The notes under the pieces were generated by a model. It was given only the letters and a program-made list of their open reading frames with translations, ran no database searches and was not told where the DNA came from. Positions 33,736 to 41,997 of a stretch of DNA of 64,000 nt are shown one piece after another. Within the stretch, counting starts at the first letter, position 1. The number at the start of each line of letters is the position of its first letter. The DNA is from SSF14 sp046331245 (GTDB lineage Bacteria; Actinomycetota; Acidimicrobiia; Acidimicrobiales; Microtrichaceae), in NCBI GenBank assembly GCA_046331245.1, contig JAXLRH010000007.1, positions 159,615-223,614 on the forward strand. Direction: 5' to 3'. Position numbers and translations under genes: made by a program.

Positions 33736-34953
33736 TTACGGCACCTCGTCGAGGAGCAGCACCGCAAGGGTCCCGCCCGGGGGAACGCCGTCACCGTCGG
33801 GGAGCACGGCCAACCCGTTGGCCAGGGCCATCGCCGCCAGGTGGTGGGAACCCTGCCCACCGGCCGACCGGGCGACCTGCCGGCCGTCCGCGTCGATCGT
33901 CACGATCACCCGCGCGAAGTGGGTCTTGCCGTCGGGGCGGCGGCCGAAGTCGTCGATCGCCAGCACCTCGGTGACCGGCCGTCGCAGCCGCTCGCGACCC
34001 GCCATCGCACGCAGCGCCGGGCGGGCCAGGAGCTCGAAGCTGACCATCGACGAGACCGGGTTCCCGGGCAGCCCGAACACCGGCACCGCGCGACCACCGC
34101 TCGCGATGGTGCCGAAGGCGAACGGCTTCGCCGGCTTGATGGCGATCTGCATCCATCGCATATCGCCGACGCGGTCGAGGACGGACTTCACGTAGTCGAA
34201 GTCGCCCATGCTCACGCCGCCGGACGAGACGACCGCGTCGCACGACGCGACGCCGGCGAGCAGCGCTGCCTCGATCGCCGCCTCGTCGTCGCGCACCAAC
34301 CCCATGTCGACCGGCTCGAAGCCGGCGGCGTCGAGGAGCGCGAGCAGTGCGGCGCGGTTCGAGTCGTAGATCTGGCCGGCGCCGAGCTCGGCGGGCGGCT
34401 CGACCAGCTCGTCGCCCGTCGAGATGACGCCGACGCGCGGTCGCGGCACGACCGACACCGTCGAGCGACCGAGGGTGCGGAGCAGCGCGACACCGCCGGC
34501 CGTGACCGACGCGCCGGCGGCCAGCACGACCGCGCCGACGGCGATGTCGTCACCGACCGGACGGACGTGGTTGCCGTCGGGCACCGCCTCGGCGACCGTG
34601 ACCCACTCGTCGCCCTCGAACTCGCACAGCTCCACCATCACGATGGCGTCGGCGCCGGCGGGCATCGGTGCGCCGGTCATGATCCGCATCGCCTCGCCGA
34701 CGACCACCGGGTGTGAGGCGGGCGCGCCGGCGGCCACGGTTCCGACGAGACGCAGACGCGCGCCCGGCCCGGTGTCGGCGGCCCGCACGGCGACCCCGTC
34801 CATCGCGGAGTTGGCGAAGGGCGGCACGGGGTGTGCCGCGACGACGTCCTCGGCGAGCACCGTCCCGGCAGCGGCGGCGACCGACACCTCCACCGGTGCG
34901 AGCGGGGCCACGCGCTCCAGCACGTGTGCGAGCGCGTCGTCGAGGCTGATCAT
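33736..34953 (-). CDS. moeA: molybdopterin molybdenumtransferase
   Basis: MoeA, 405 residues, which inserts molybdate into adenylylated molybdopterin. The N-terminal domain begins MISLDDALAHVLERV and includes PVPPFANSAMDGVAVRAADT. The MoCF-binding core has STGDELVEPPAELGAGQIYDSN and VVSSGGVSMGDFDYVK, followed by KPAKPFAFGT and VFGLPGNPVSSMVSF. The C-terminal domain is complete. It follows galU by 28 bp. Together with modABC and moaA/moaC it shows that molybdoenzymes are made. Confidence 0.95.
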   Translation of the reverse strand: MISLDDALAHVLERVAPLAPVEVSVAAAAGTVLAEDVVAAHPVPPFANSAMDGVAVRAADTGPGARLRLVGTVAAGAPASHPVVVGEAMRIMTGAPMPAGADAIVMVELCEFEGDEWVTVAEAVPDGNHVRPVGDDIAVGAVVLAAGASVTAGGVALLRTLGRSTVSVVPRPRVGVISTGDELVEPPAELGAGQIYDSNRAALLALLDAAGFEPVDMGLVRDDEAAIEAALLAGVASCDAVVSSGGVSMGDFDYVKSVLDRVGDMRWMQIAIKPAKPFAFGTIASGGRAVPVFGLPGNPVSSMVSFELLARPALRAMAGRERLRRPVTEVLAIDDFGRRPDGKTHFARVIVTIDADGRQVARSAGGQGSHHLAAMALANGLAVLPDGDGVPPGGTLAVLLLDEVP

Positions 34954-34981
34954 CCCGCCAAGCTACCGGCGGGGCCGGCGG

Positions 34982-35869
34982 TCAGATCCCGTGGCGGTGG
35001 ACGATCTCGGCGAGGACGTGGCGGAACTCGGCCCCCAGGTCGTCACGCTCGAGCGCGAGCTCCACGGTGGCGCGGAGATATTCGATCTTGTTGCCGATGT
35101 CGAAGCGACCTTCCTCGAAGATCTGCCCCATCACCGGCTCCTCCTTCAGGAGGAGGCCAATCGCGTCGGTGAGCTGGATCTCGCCGCCCACGCCCGGCTG
35201 CACCTGCTCGATGGCGTCGAAGATGGCCGGGGTGAAGAGGTAGCGACCGACGATGGCCAGGTTGGACGGTGCGTCCTCGGCCTTCGGCTTCTCCACCACG
35301 TCGATGATGTTGCACAACGGCCCGTTGCGGTCCTCCGGCGCGGCGCAGCCATAGGCGGAGATGGCCGACGGCTCGACCTCCATGAGCGCCACGGTGGACG
35401 ACCCGGTGGCGGCGTACGTGCCGATCATGTCGGCGAGCAGGTGCGAGCGCTGGTGCATGATGTCGTCGCCGAGCAGCACCACGAACGGGTTGTTGCCGAC
35501 GTGCTTGCGAGCCACCGACACGGCGTGGCCGAGCCCGAGCGGCTCGCCCTGGCGCACGAAGTGGATGTCGGCGAGGTCGGCGAGCTCGATGACGTCGGCG
35601 AGCTCCTCCGTCTTGCCCTTCTCGGCGAGGTGGTACTCGAGCTCGAAGTTGCGGTCGAAGTGGTCCTCGAGGCTGCGCTTGTTGCGGCCGGTGATGATGA
35701 GGATGTCGTCGATGCCGGCGGCGACCGCCTCCTCCACCACGTACTGGATCGACGGTCGGTCGACGACGGGGAGCATCTCCTTCGGCTGCGCCTTCGTGGC
35801 GGGGAGGAAGCGCGTTCCAAGGCCCGCTGCGGGGATGACAGCCTTACGAACGACTCGGTCCGTGCTCAT
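34982..35869 (-). CDS. galU: UTP-glucose-1-phosphate uridylyltransferase
   Basis: GalU, 295 residues, making UDP-glucose for envelope polysaccharides. The nucleotide-binding signature is KAVIPAAGLGTRFLPATKAQPKEMLPVVDRP-type, then VEEAVAAGIDDILIITGRNK, VVLLGDDIMH and GGEIQLTDAIGLLL. The ATG at 35869 has GAGGAG just upstream. It is the first gene of the galU-moeA-moaA operon; an SigA-like promoter lies at 35903-35930. The galU-moeA pairing is conserved in mycobacteria. Confidence 0.95.
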   Translation of the reverse strand: MSTDRVVRKAVIPAAGLGTRFLPATKAQPKEMLPVVDRPSIQYVVEEAVAAGIDDILIITGRNKRSLEDHFDRNFELEYHLAEKGKTEELADVIELADLADIHFVRQGEPLGLGHAVSVARKHVGNNPFVVLLGDDIMHQRSHLLADMIGTYAATGSSTVALMEVEPSAISAYGCAAPEDRNGPLCNIIDVVEKPKAEDAPSNLAIVGRYLFTPAIFDAIEQVQPGVGGEIQLTDAIGLLLKEEPVMGQIFEEGRFDIGNKIEYLRATVELALERDDLGAEFRHVLAEIVHRHGI

Positions 35870-35902
35870 GGTGGGGAACTCCTCAAAGTGATGCTAGTCG
35901 CA

Positions 35903-35930
35903 ACCGTAAAGACGTCTCTCCGCGTGTCAA
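35903..35930 (-). promoter_or_regulatory. SigA-type promoter of galU
   Basis: TTGACA (35930-35925), a 16-bp spacer and TACGGT (35908-35903) on the minus strand, about 35 bp before the galU start. The -10 lies within a 14-mer (GTCTTTACGGTTGC) also found upstream of the gene at 21482. Confidence 0.55.
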
Positions 35931-36049
35931 TTCCCAATTCGCGCGGAGCGTGAACACCATTGAACCAACTTCGATCCGCCGTTCCACCCTCGCCGGAACG
36001 GGGGACGATACCCCCGCCCGGCGTGACGACGACGGGCTGCCGTGGGTAT

Positions 36050-36080
36050 CGTTGGCACTCGAAACCGTCGAGTGCCAACG
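36050..36080. promoter_or_regulatory. CIRCE element (HrcA operator)
   Basis: Perfect inverted repeat TTGGCACTC-N9-GAGTGCCAA, extended by CG on both sides to 12-bp arms. It differs from the canonical CIRCE (TTAGCACTC-N9-GAGTGCTAA) by one symmetric base per arm. It lies just upstream of the FmdB ribosome site, and a possible -10 (TATCGT, 36047-36052) overlaps it. Confidence 0.8.
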
Positions 36081-36103
36081 CCTCGCCCCCAGGAGACCCC
36101 GCA

Positions 36104-36457
36104 ATGCCCACCTACGACTATCGCTGCAAGGACTGTGGTCACGAGTTCGAGATCCACCAGTCGTTCTCCGAGGACGCCCTCACCGTGTGCCCGGTCTGTC
36201 AGGGCAACCTCCGCAAGGTGTTCAGCGCCGTCGGCATCAGCTTCAAGGGCTCCGGCTTCTACAAGACCGACAGCCGCGGCTCGTCGAGCGCCACCACGCC
36301 CCCCGCCTCCTCGGACTCCTCGAAGAGCGACTCGTCGAAGAGCGATTCCGGGTCGTCGAGCTCGGGTTCGGACAGCAGCAGCACTGCCGCGAGCACGCCC
36401 GCCAAGAGCTCCGAGACGTCGAGCTCGTCGACGACCGCGTCGACCACATCGCCCTGA
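36104..36457 (+). CDS. FmdB-family zinc-ribbon protein
   Basis: A 117-residue protein with an N-terminal FmdB zinc ribbon: MPTYDYRCKDCGHEFEIHQSF carries the first CxxC and VCPVCQGNLRKVFSAVGISFKGSGFY the second. The C-terminal half (about residues 62-117) is almost pure Ser with Thr, Asp and Lys, likely disordered. An AGGAG site precedes ATG 36104; the frame upstream is open but non-homologous. A CIRCE element in the leader indicates heat-shock control by HrcA. The molecular role of FmdB proteins is not established. Confidence 0.9.
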   Translation: MPTYDYRCKDCGHEFEIHQSFSEDALTVCPVCQGNLRKVFSAVGISFKGSGFYKTDSRGSSSATTPPASSDSSKSDSSKSDSGSSSSGSDSSSTAASTPAKSSETSSSSTTASTTSP

Positions 36458-36478
36458 CGGGCGTAGGCTGAACACCTC

Positions 36479-37408
36479 ATGGCCCGCCGAAAGCACCGCA
36501 CCGCACTGCTCGATCCCCCGCCCTCACCGCCGGTGAAGCCGGGCATGATCAGCCCGCGTCGCACCGTTCCGGCCGGCATCGCACGCCCCGAGTACGCGCT
36601 CACGGGCGAGCCGTCCAGCCGCCAGAGCCGGGCCGTGCGCACGCCCGACGAGATCGAGCGCATGCGCATCGCCGGTCGCATCGGCGCCGAGGTGCTGATC
36701 GAGGTCGGCAAAGCCGTGGCGCCCGGCGTCACCACCGACGAGCTCGACCGCATCGGGCACGAGGCCTGCATCGCCCGCGGCGCCTATCCGAGCCCGCTCA
36801 ACTACCGGGGCTTCCCCAAGTCGCTCTGCACCTCGGTCAACGAGGTGATCTGCCACGGCATCCCCGACAGTCGCAAGCTCGTCGAGGGCGACGTGGTCAA
36901 CGTCGACGTCACCGCCTTCATCGAGGGCGTGCACGGCGACACCAACGCCACGTTCGTCGTGGGCGAGGTCGACGACGCGTCGAAGGACCTCATCCGCGCC
37001 ACCCGCGCCGCCATGCACGCCGGCATCGCCACCGTCCGCCCCGGCTCGCGGGTCAACGACATCGGCCGGGCCATCGAGGACTCGGTCAAGGGCACGAACT
37101 ACGGCGTGGTGCGCGAGTTCATCGGCCACGGCATCGGCGACCAGTTCCACACCAGCCTCCAGATCCCCCACTACTACGAGGCCCGGCACCGCACCGTGCT
37201 CGAAGAGGGCATGACCTTCACCATCGAGCCGATGATCACGATCGGCAACCCCGCGCTCTACGTGTGGGACGACGACTGGACCGCCGTCACCATCTCCGGC
37301 CAGCGTTGCGCCCAGTTCGAGCACACGCTCGTCGTCACCTCCGACGGCGTCGAGATCCTCACGGTCCCGGACGGCTCCCCGCCGGCCGAAGAGCTGTTCG
37401 CCGTCTGA
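36479..37408 (+). CDS. map: type I methionine aminopeptidase (MetAP1c-like)
   Basis: A 309-residue methionine aminopeptidase that removes N-terminal Met from nascent proteins. The proline-rich N-terminal extension (PPPSPPVKPGMISPRRTVP, residues 13-31) resembles that of mycobacterial MetAP1c, which is proposed to contact the ribosome. Catalytic metal ligands are visible: Asp in VNVDVTAF, Asp in HGDTNATF, His in FIGHGIGDQFH, Glu in FTIEPMI and Glu in QFEHTL. It starts at ATG 36479, 21 bp after the FmdB stop, so it may share the CIRCE-controlled transcript. A hairpin overlaps the stop codon. Confidence 0.95.
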   Translation: MARRKHRTALLDPPPSPPVKPGMISPRRTVPAGIARPEYALTGEPSSRQSRAVRTPDEIERMRIAGRIGAEVLIEVGKAVAPGVTTDELDRIGHEACIARGAYPSPLNYRGFPKSLCTSVNEVICHGIPDSRKLVEGDVVNVDVTAFIEGVHGDTNATFVVGEVDDASKDLIRATRAAMHAGIATVRPGSRVNDIGRAIEDSVKGTNYGVVREFIGHGIGDQFHTSLQIPHYYEARHRTVLEEGMTFTIEPMITIGNPALYVWDDDWTAVTISGQRCAQFEHTLVVTSDGVEILTVPDGSPPAEELFAV

Positions 37409-37414
37409 GACGGC
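37400..37414 (+). terminator. hairpin at the map stop codon
   Basis: GCCGTC-TGA-GACGGC with the stop codon as loop, followed by a C/T-rich stretch (CTCCACTTCCCCTTCC). A short but plausible terminator. Confidence 0.4.
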
Positions 37415-37457
37415 CTCCACTTCCCCTTCCGAACGTCCTTCCGGAAGGAGCGCGCCC

Positions 37458-38105
37458 ATGCGCACCCGTCCCTTGGCCGCCCGCGGCCGTCCCGACCCCG
37501 ATCGCGTACTGCGCGCGCTGCGCCGCCTGCGGCGGTCGCCCTCGTTGTACTGGCTCGTCGCCGGCGGTCTCACCGTCGCGGCGTTCGCCAGCTTCCAGAC
37601 GCGCTCGGTGGAGCTCGACCGGCGCCTGATCGCGCTCGGGCGCACCCGACGCGTCGCCGTGGTGCTGGCCGACCACGCCGCCGGCGACGCGCTCGGCGCG
37701 GGTGACGTCGAGCTCCGCTCGCTGCCCGTGTCGATGCTGCCCACCGGCGCGCTCGACGCCGTGCCGCGCACCGCTCGGCTGCGGTCGGCGGTGGCGGGCG
37801 GCGAGGTGCTGGTCGAGGCACGCCTCGCGCACCACACCTCGGCGCTGGCCGCGCGCGTGCCCCCTGGCTGGCGCGCACTGGCCGTGCCCCTCCCCGCCGG
37901 AGGCCTCCGTCTCGACGCCGGAGATCGCGTCGACCTGCTCGCGCCCGGAGCGGACGGCGTCTCGATCGCCGTGGTGGAGGACGCCGTCGTGATCGGCCGG
38001 GGTGACCACTCGGCAACCATCGCCGTGCCCCGCCGAGCCGTCGCCGAGGTGGCCGACGCCGTGGTCGCGACCACCCTCACGGTGTCGCTCGTCGGGCCGC
38101 GATGA
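37458..38105 (+). CDS. SAF-domain protein, CpaB/RcpC-like
   Basis: A 215-residue protein with a basic N-terminus, one transmembrane helix (SPSLYWLVAGGLTVAAFASF, about residues 27-46) and a SAF-like domain (RVAVVLADHAAGDALGAGDVELRSLP, then LRSAVAGGEVLVEARLA). This resembles CpaB/RcpC, the periplasmic protein of Flp/Tad pili. The last third (VPLPAGGLRLDAGDRVDLLAPG) is also CpaB-like. A palindrome CCTTCCGGAAGG spans the ribosome-site region before the ATG. No other Tad genes adjoin. Confidence 0.75.
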   Translation: MRTRPLAARGRPDPDRVLRALRRLRRSPSLYWLVAGGLTVAAFASFQTRSVELDRRLIALGRTRRVAVVLADHAAGDALGAGDVELRSLPVSMLPTGALDAVPRTARLRSAVAGGEVLVEARLAHHTSALAARVPPGWRALAVPLPAGGLRLDAGDRVDLLAPGADGVSIAVVEDAVVIGRGDHSATIAVPRRAVAEVADAVVATTLTVSLVGPR

Positions 38106-38115
38106 GTCGGGCCGG

Positions 38116-39472
38116 CTACGCGCCGCTCATCGAGACGTCGCCGATGACCAGGCTGGCCGCGGCGTCACCGGACGACAGCCACTCGCGGTCGCCGCCCACC
38201 TCGACGATGTCGAGCAGCAACCGCTGGATGGTCGACGCGAGGGTGATCTCGCGAACCGGCTCGGCGAGCGCGCCGTTGCGGATCATGAGCCCGTCGGCGC
38301 CGACGGAGAAGTCGCCCGACACGGGATTCACGCCCGAGTGCAGGCCGGTGAGGCTGTTCACGTAGAGGCCGAGGTCGATCGACGAGACGAGCTCGTCGAA
38401 GGAGCGCGCGCCGGGCTGCATCACGAGCACCTGCGCGCCCACGCCGGGCAGCGAGCGCGAGCCCCGCACCGCCGAGCCGGTCGACACCGTGCCCGAGCGA
38501 CGCGCCGTGTACGAGTTGTGCAGGAATCCGCCGAGCACGCCCGCCGTGATGAGGGCGTTCGGCCGGCACGCGAGCCCCTCGCCGTCGTACGCGGTGGCGG
38601 CGATCGAGCCGGGGTCGGTGGGGTCGTCGAGGAACGTGAGCAGCGGCGAGGCGATCGTCTGGCCGACCCGGTCGGCGAACGGCGAGCGGCCCTTCAGCAC
38701 CGAGTCGCCGTCGAGCATGCCGGCGACGATGCCGAGCAGGGTCATGGCCAATCTCGGCTCGAGCAGGATCGCGATGCGCCCGCCGGCCGGCTTGGTGGCA
38801 CCGAGGAGACGGGTCGCGGACGGCGGCGTCGTCCACGGCGCGGTCGAGGTCCAGATCGTCGAGGCATCGGGCAGCGTCGCCACCCGCCCCGGTCTGCGTC
38901 TCGCCGTTCTCGTTCGCGAGCGCCTGCACCCCGACGCTGCACGACGTGCCGCGATCGAACACGGAGATGCCGTTGGACGCTGCATAGGCGACCTCGCCGG
39001 AGGAGTCGCCCCAGGCGGCGACGCGGACGCCGGTGATGCGCGGGTCGTGGGCCCGCACCCGACGCTCCAAGTCGAGCGCGGTGTCGATCTTGGTCTGCGC
39101 GTCGAGCTTCAGCACCGACTCGTTCCAGTGATCGTGCTCGACCGGAGCCACGCCGTCGGGCTCGGCGAGGCCGTAGAACTCGTCGACCTCGCCGAACGAC
39201 ACGTTGTCGCGCGCCTCGGCAAGGGTCTCGGCCACGACGTCGGGGTCGATCGAGCCCGACGACGCGAAGCCCTGGCGACCACCGTCGATGACCCGCACCC
39301 CGATGGCGTACGACTCGGCCGAGGTGAACGACTCGACCTGGCCGTCGAAGACGCGCACCGAGGTCGACCGACCGTGCCCGACCATGACGTCGATCTGCTC
39401 GGACCCGGTGGCGCGCTGCGCCACCGAACGTGCGAGCTCGAGCAGGTCGACGGGGGTGTCGGCGGCGGCCAT
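38116..39472 (-). pseudogene. TldE/PmbA-family metalloprotease-like protein (copy 2), one frameshift
   Basis: A PmbA/TldE-type protein of about 450 residues, interrupted by one frame switch near 38820. The first part (ATG 39472) reads VRVFDGQVESFTSAESYAIGVRVIDGGRQGFASSGS-type family sequence to RAVDDAA. The second part, in another frame, resumes at ATRLLGATKPAGGR and continues through FLDDPTDPGSIAATAYDGEG, GLHSGVNPVSGDFSVGADG and LASTIQRLLLDI to the stop at 38116. TldE proteins partner TldD in a peptide-degrading complex and lack the HExxxH motif, as here. It starts 5 bp after copy 1. A single indel error is more likely than true loss. Confidence 0.8.
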
Positions 39473-39477
39473 CGCTG

Positions 39478-40827
39478 TCAGCTTCCCGACAACGTGACGT
39501 CGCCGATGGCGAGCGTGACGCCGGTCGCGTCCATCGGCATGGCGACGAGGTCGTCGCCCACGACGGTGACGTCGGCCATCATGCGCTGGAGCGTCGAGGC
39601 AATCGTCACCTCCTTCACCGGCTCGGCGAGCTCGCCGTCGCGGATCACGACCCCCTCGATGCCGGTCGAGAAGTCGCCCGACACCGGGTTCACGCCCGAG
39701 TGCAGGCCCTGCACCTCGAACACGTAGATGCCGTCGCCGACCGACCGCAGGATGTCCGCCGGCGACTGGTCGCCCGGCAGCAACGACAACGACTGGGTGC
39801 CGGCGCCCGGCGTCGACTTGAAGCCGGCACGCACCGCCGAACCCGTGGACACGGCGCCCAGCGCACGTGCCGAGTACCCGTCGTGCACGAAGCCGTCGAC
39901 GACGCCGGCGTCGATCAGCACGTTCCGGCGCGTGGCCAGCCCCTCGGCGTCCACCGGGGTGGCGGACGGCCAGCGGGCGTCGGTCGGGTCGTCGACCAGC
40001 GTGACGAACGCGGGGGCGATCGACTCGCCGCGCCGGTCGGCGAGGAACGAGCGGCCCTTGAGCACCTCGGTGCCGGAGAACGACTCGCCGATGATCGACA
40101 GGAACTGGGCGGTGACCCAGGGGTCGAACACCACGGTGAGCCGGCGGCTCGGGGCCCGGCCGGCGCCCAGCATTCGGACCGCCCGGTCGACGGCCTGGCT
40201 GGCCGCGGCCTCGAGGTCGAGGTCTCCCGGGCCGCGTCCCACGCTGAAGCCGAAGCCCGTGGTCACCTCGTCGTCGTCGCCGGCCAGGCTGTAGGCGACC
40301 AGCGAGCAACCCGTCTCTCGCAGGACCGATCGCACGCCGAGCGTCGACGCGATCACCGACGTCTCGATGCTGTCGGCGTACTCGGCCGTCTCGATGCCGA
40401 GGATGCGGGGGTCGCCGTCGAGCACCCGCCGCTCGAGCTCCAGCGCGAGCTCGATCTTCCGCTCGGGCGACAGGTCGACGAGGGCCTCGTCGAACAGCGC
40501 GAGCGCGGCAGGCGCAACGCCGTCGGGCGCCACGAGGCCGGAGAACTCGTCGGGCGTCGAGAACGTGGCGTTGTCGCGCGCCTCACCCACGGTGTCGGCC
40601 AGCACGTCGCCGTCGAGGGTGCCGGCGTAGGCGAACCCCTGACGACCGTCCTTCACGACCCGCACGCCGAAGCCCCGCGACTCCGCCGAGGTGAACATCT
40701 CGATCTCGCCGTCGTAGGCGCGGACCTCGGTGTCGCGGGAGTGCGCCACGACGACTTCCAGCTCCTCGCCGGGGCCGGCCATCGACAGGACGCGATCGGC
40801 AACGGCCATCAACTCGTCGGGATCCAT
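39478..40827 (-). CDS. TldE/PmbA-family metalloprotease-like protein (copy 1)
   Basis: An intact 449-residue PmbA/TldE homolog. Blocks include EVRAYDGEIEMFTSAESRGFG, RRNVLIDAGVVDGFVHDGYSA, GAVSTGSAVRAGFKSTPG, LHSGVNPVSGDFSTGIEG and LASTLQRMMADV. There is no HExxxH motif, consistent with the regulatory or substrate-channel TldE subunit. ATG 40827 is chosen because homology begins at MDPDELMAVADRVL; the frame is open to 40923. It is followed after 5 bp by a divergent paralog, and TldD is encoded 5.5 kb away on the same strand. Confidence 0.88.
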   Translation of the reverse strand: MDPDELMAVADRVLSMAGPGEELEVVVAHSRDTEVRAYDGEIEMFTSAESRGFGVRVVKDGRQGFAYAGTLDGDVLADTVGEARDNATFSTPDEFSGLVAPDGVAPAALALFDEALVDLSPERKIELALELERRVLDGDPRILGIETAEYADSIETSVIASTLGVRSVLRETGCSLVAYSLAGDDDEVTTGFGFSVGRGPGDLDLEAAASQAVDRAVRMLGAGRAPSRRLTVVFDPWVTAQFLSIIGESFSGTEVLKGRSFLADRRGESIAPAFVTLVDDPTDARWPSATPVDAEGLATRRNVLIDAGVVDGFVHDGYSARALGAVSTGSAVRAGFKSTPGAGTQSLSLLPGDQSPADILRSVGDGIYVFEVQGLHSGVNPVSGDFSTGIEGVVIRDGELAEPVKEVTIASTLQRMMADVTVVGDDLVAMPMDATGVTLAIGDVTLSGS

Positions 40828-40852
40828 GGGGAGGCAGCCTGCCACAGTGGAC

Positions 40853-41914
40853 TCAGAGGCGGATGACACGACCGGTCCGTCGGAGCCACATCGCCACGGC
40901 CACGACGACGGCGAGGACCACACCCGACACGACGAGTGACGACCTCGACGAGGACAGGCCGAGGTCGGTGAGCCACGCGGTGGTCGACTGACGCCAGGCC
41001 GACGTCCACGCCAGCGAGATCAACGTCGCGAGCACGTAGAGCGGCAGGGCGTTCGTGCCGAGGGCCAGCAGCGGGGTGAGCACACGGCGGACGCGGGTGG
41101 CGGCGATCGCCTCCCCCACGGCCAGCACGAGGAACGACACGCTCGCTCCGGCGAAGAGGTAGCTGGGCGACCACACCCGCTTCACGACGGGCACGCCCAC
41201 GGCGCGGAGCACGAGACAGGCGGCCAGCGCGCCCACCGCCGTCGCACCGAACACCACGACCCGGCGACGGTGCGACGACGACCTGACCGTCGCGACCACC
41301 ACCGACGCCAGCGCGGCGAGCGCACCGGCGCTCAGCATGCCGAGCACGCCGAGATCGGAGCGGCCGCCGAAGAGGGGCGCGTCGATGTGGGCATCCAGCC
41401 CGTCGATGCCCCAGCCCGTCGCCCCGGGCAGCCACGGCAGCAGGTGCAGCACGGCGACGACACCCATCAACGACAGGGCCGCCACGGTGCGACGGGACGG
41501 TGTCAGCCGCGACAGCAGCGCTGCGACCAACCACGCCATCGCGATGAACTGCAGCGTGCCCGTCTTGAACCCGATCGAGTGGTACTTCAGCCAGACGAGG
41601 AGCAGCCCCACCACGAAGATGCGCGCGGCACGCACGAGCGTCGGACCCAACGTCGCCGATCGGGAGCTCAGCGCCACCGCACCGCCCGCGGCGATGACGA
41701 ACCCGGGGAAGACGGTCTCGGCGACGCGGAAGCCTGCCCAGTCGGCGTGCACCAGCTGAGCCGGGTGGAGGCCGCGGTCGCCCGGGACGTTGACCAGCAC
41801 CATCACCGCGACGGACAGCCCGCGCAGGAGGTCGAGGGACGTGAGACGGGGTGGCCGAGCGACCACGGTCGCGTCCTCCGCCACGGGCGGCGCCTCGATC
41901 GTCGAGGCCGTCAT
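40853..41914 (-). CDS. heparan-alpha-glucosaminide N-acetyltransferase-like membrane protein
   Basis: A 353-residue multi-pass membrane protein with about ten helices. The family start LTSLDLLRGLSVAVMVLVNVPGDRG is followed by VFPGFVIAAGGAVALS, as in DUF5009/HGSNAT-type acyltransferases that acetylate extracytoplasmic sugars using cytosolic acetyl-CoA. A histidine typical of the acyl-transfer site lies in LPWLPGATGWGIDGLDAH. The ATG at 41914 precedes a soluble N-terminal segment. It is divergent from a polysaccharide deacetylase, which fits modification of cell-wall glycans. Confidence 0.8.
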   Translation of the reverse strand: MTASTIEAPPVAEDATVVARPPRLTSLDLLRGLSVAVMVLVNVPGDRGLHPAQLVHADWAGFRVAETVFPGFVIAAGGAVALSSRSATLGPTLVRAARIFVVGLLLVWLKYHSIGFKTGTLQFIAMAWLVAALLSRLTPSRRTVAALSLMGVVAVLHLLPWLPGATGWGIDGLDAHIDAPLFGGRSDLGVLGMLSAGALAALASVVVATVRSSSHRRRVVVFGATAVGALAACLVLRAVGVPVVKRVWSPSYLFAGASVSFLVLAVGEAIAATRVRRVLTPLLALGTNALPLYVLATLISLAWTSAWRQSTTAWLTDLGLSSSRSSLVVSGVVLAVVVAVAMWLRRTGRVIRL

Positions 41915-41997
41915 GATCGGCTCGTTCCTCGCGGCACGCGGCGAACGTACCAGCGCGCCGCCGAACGCCGTCGTCACGCCTGTACCGTGACCGTCCG

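Noticed and set aside
36524..38080. 518-residue minus-strand frame
   Set aside because: Antisense to map and the SAF gene, both of which have catalytic or family motifs on the plus strand.
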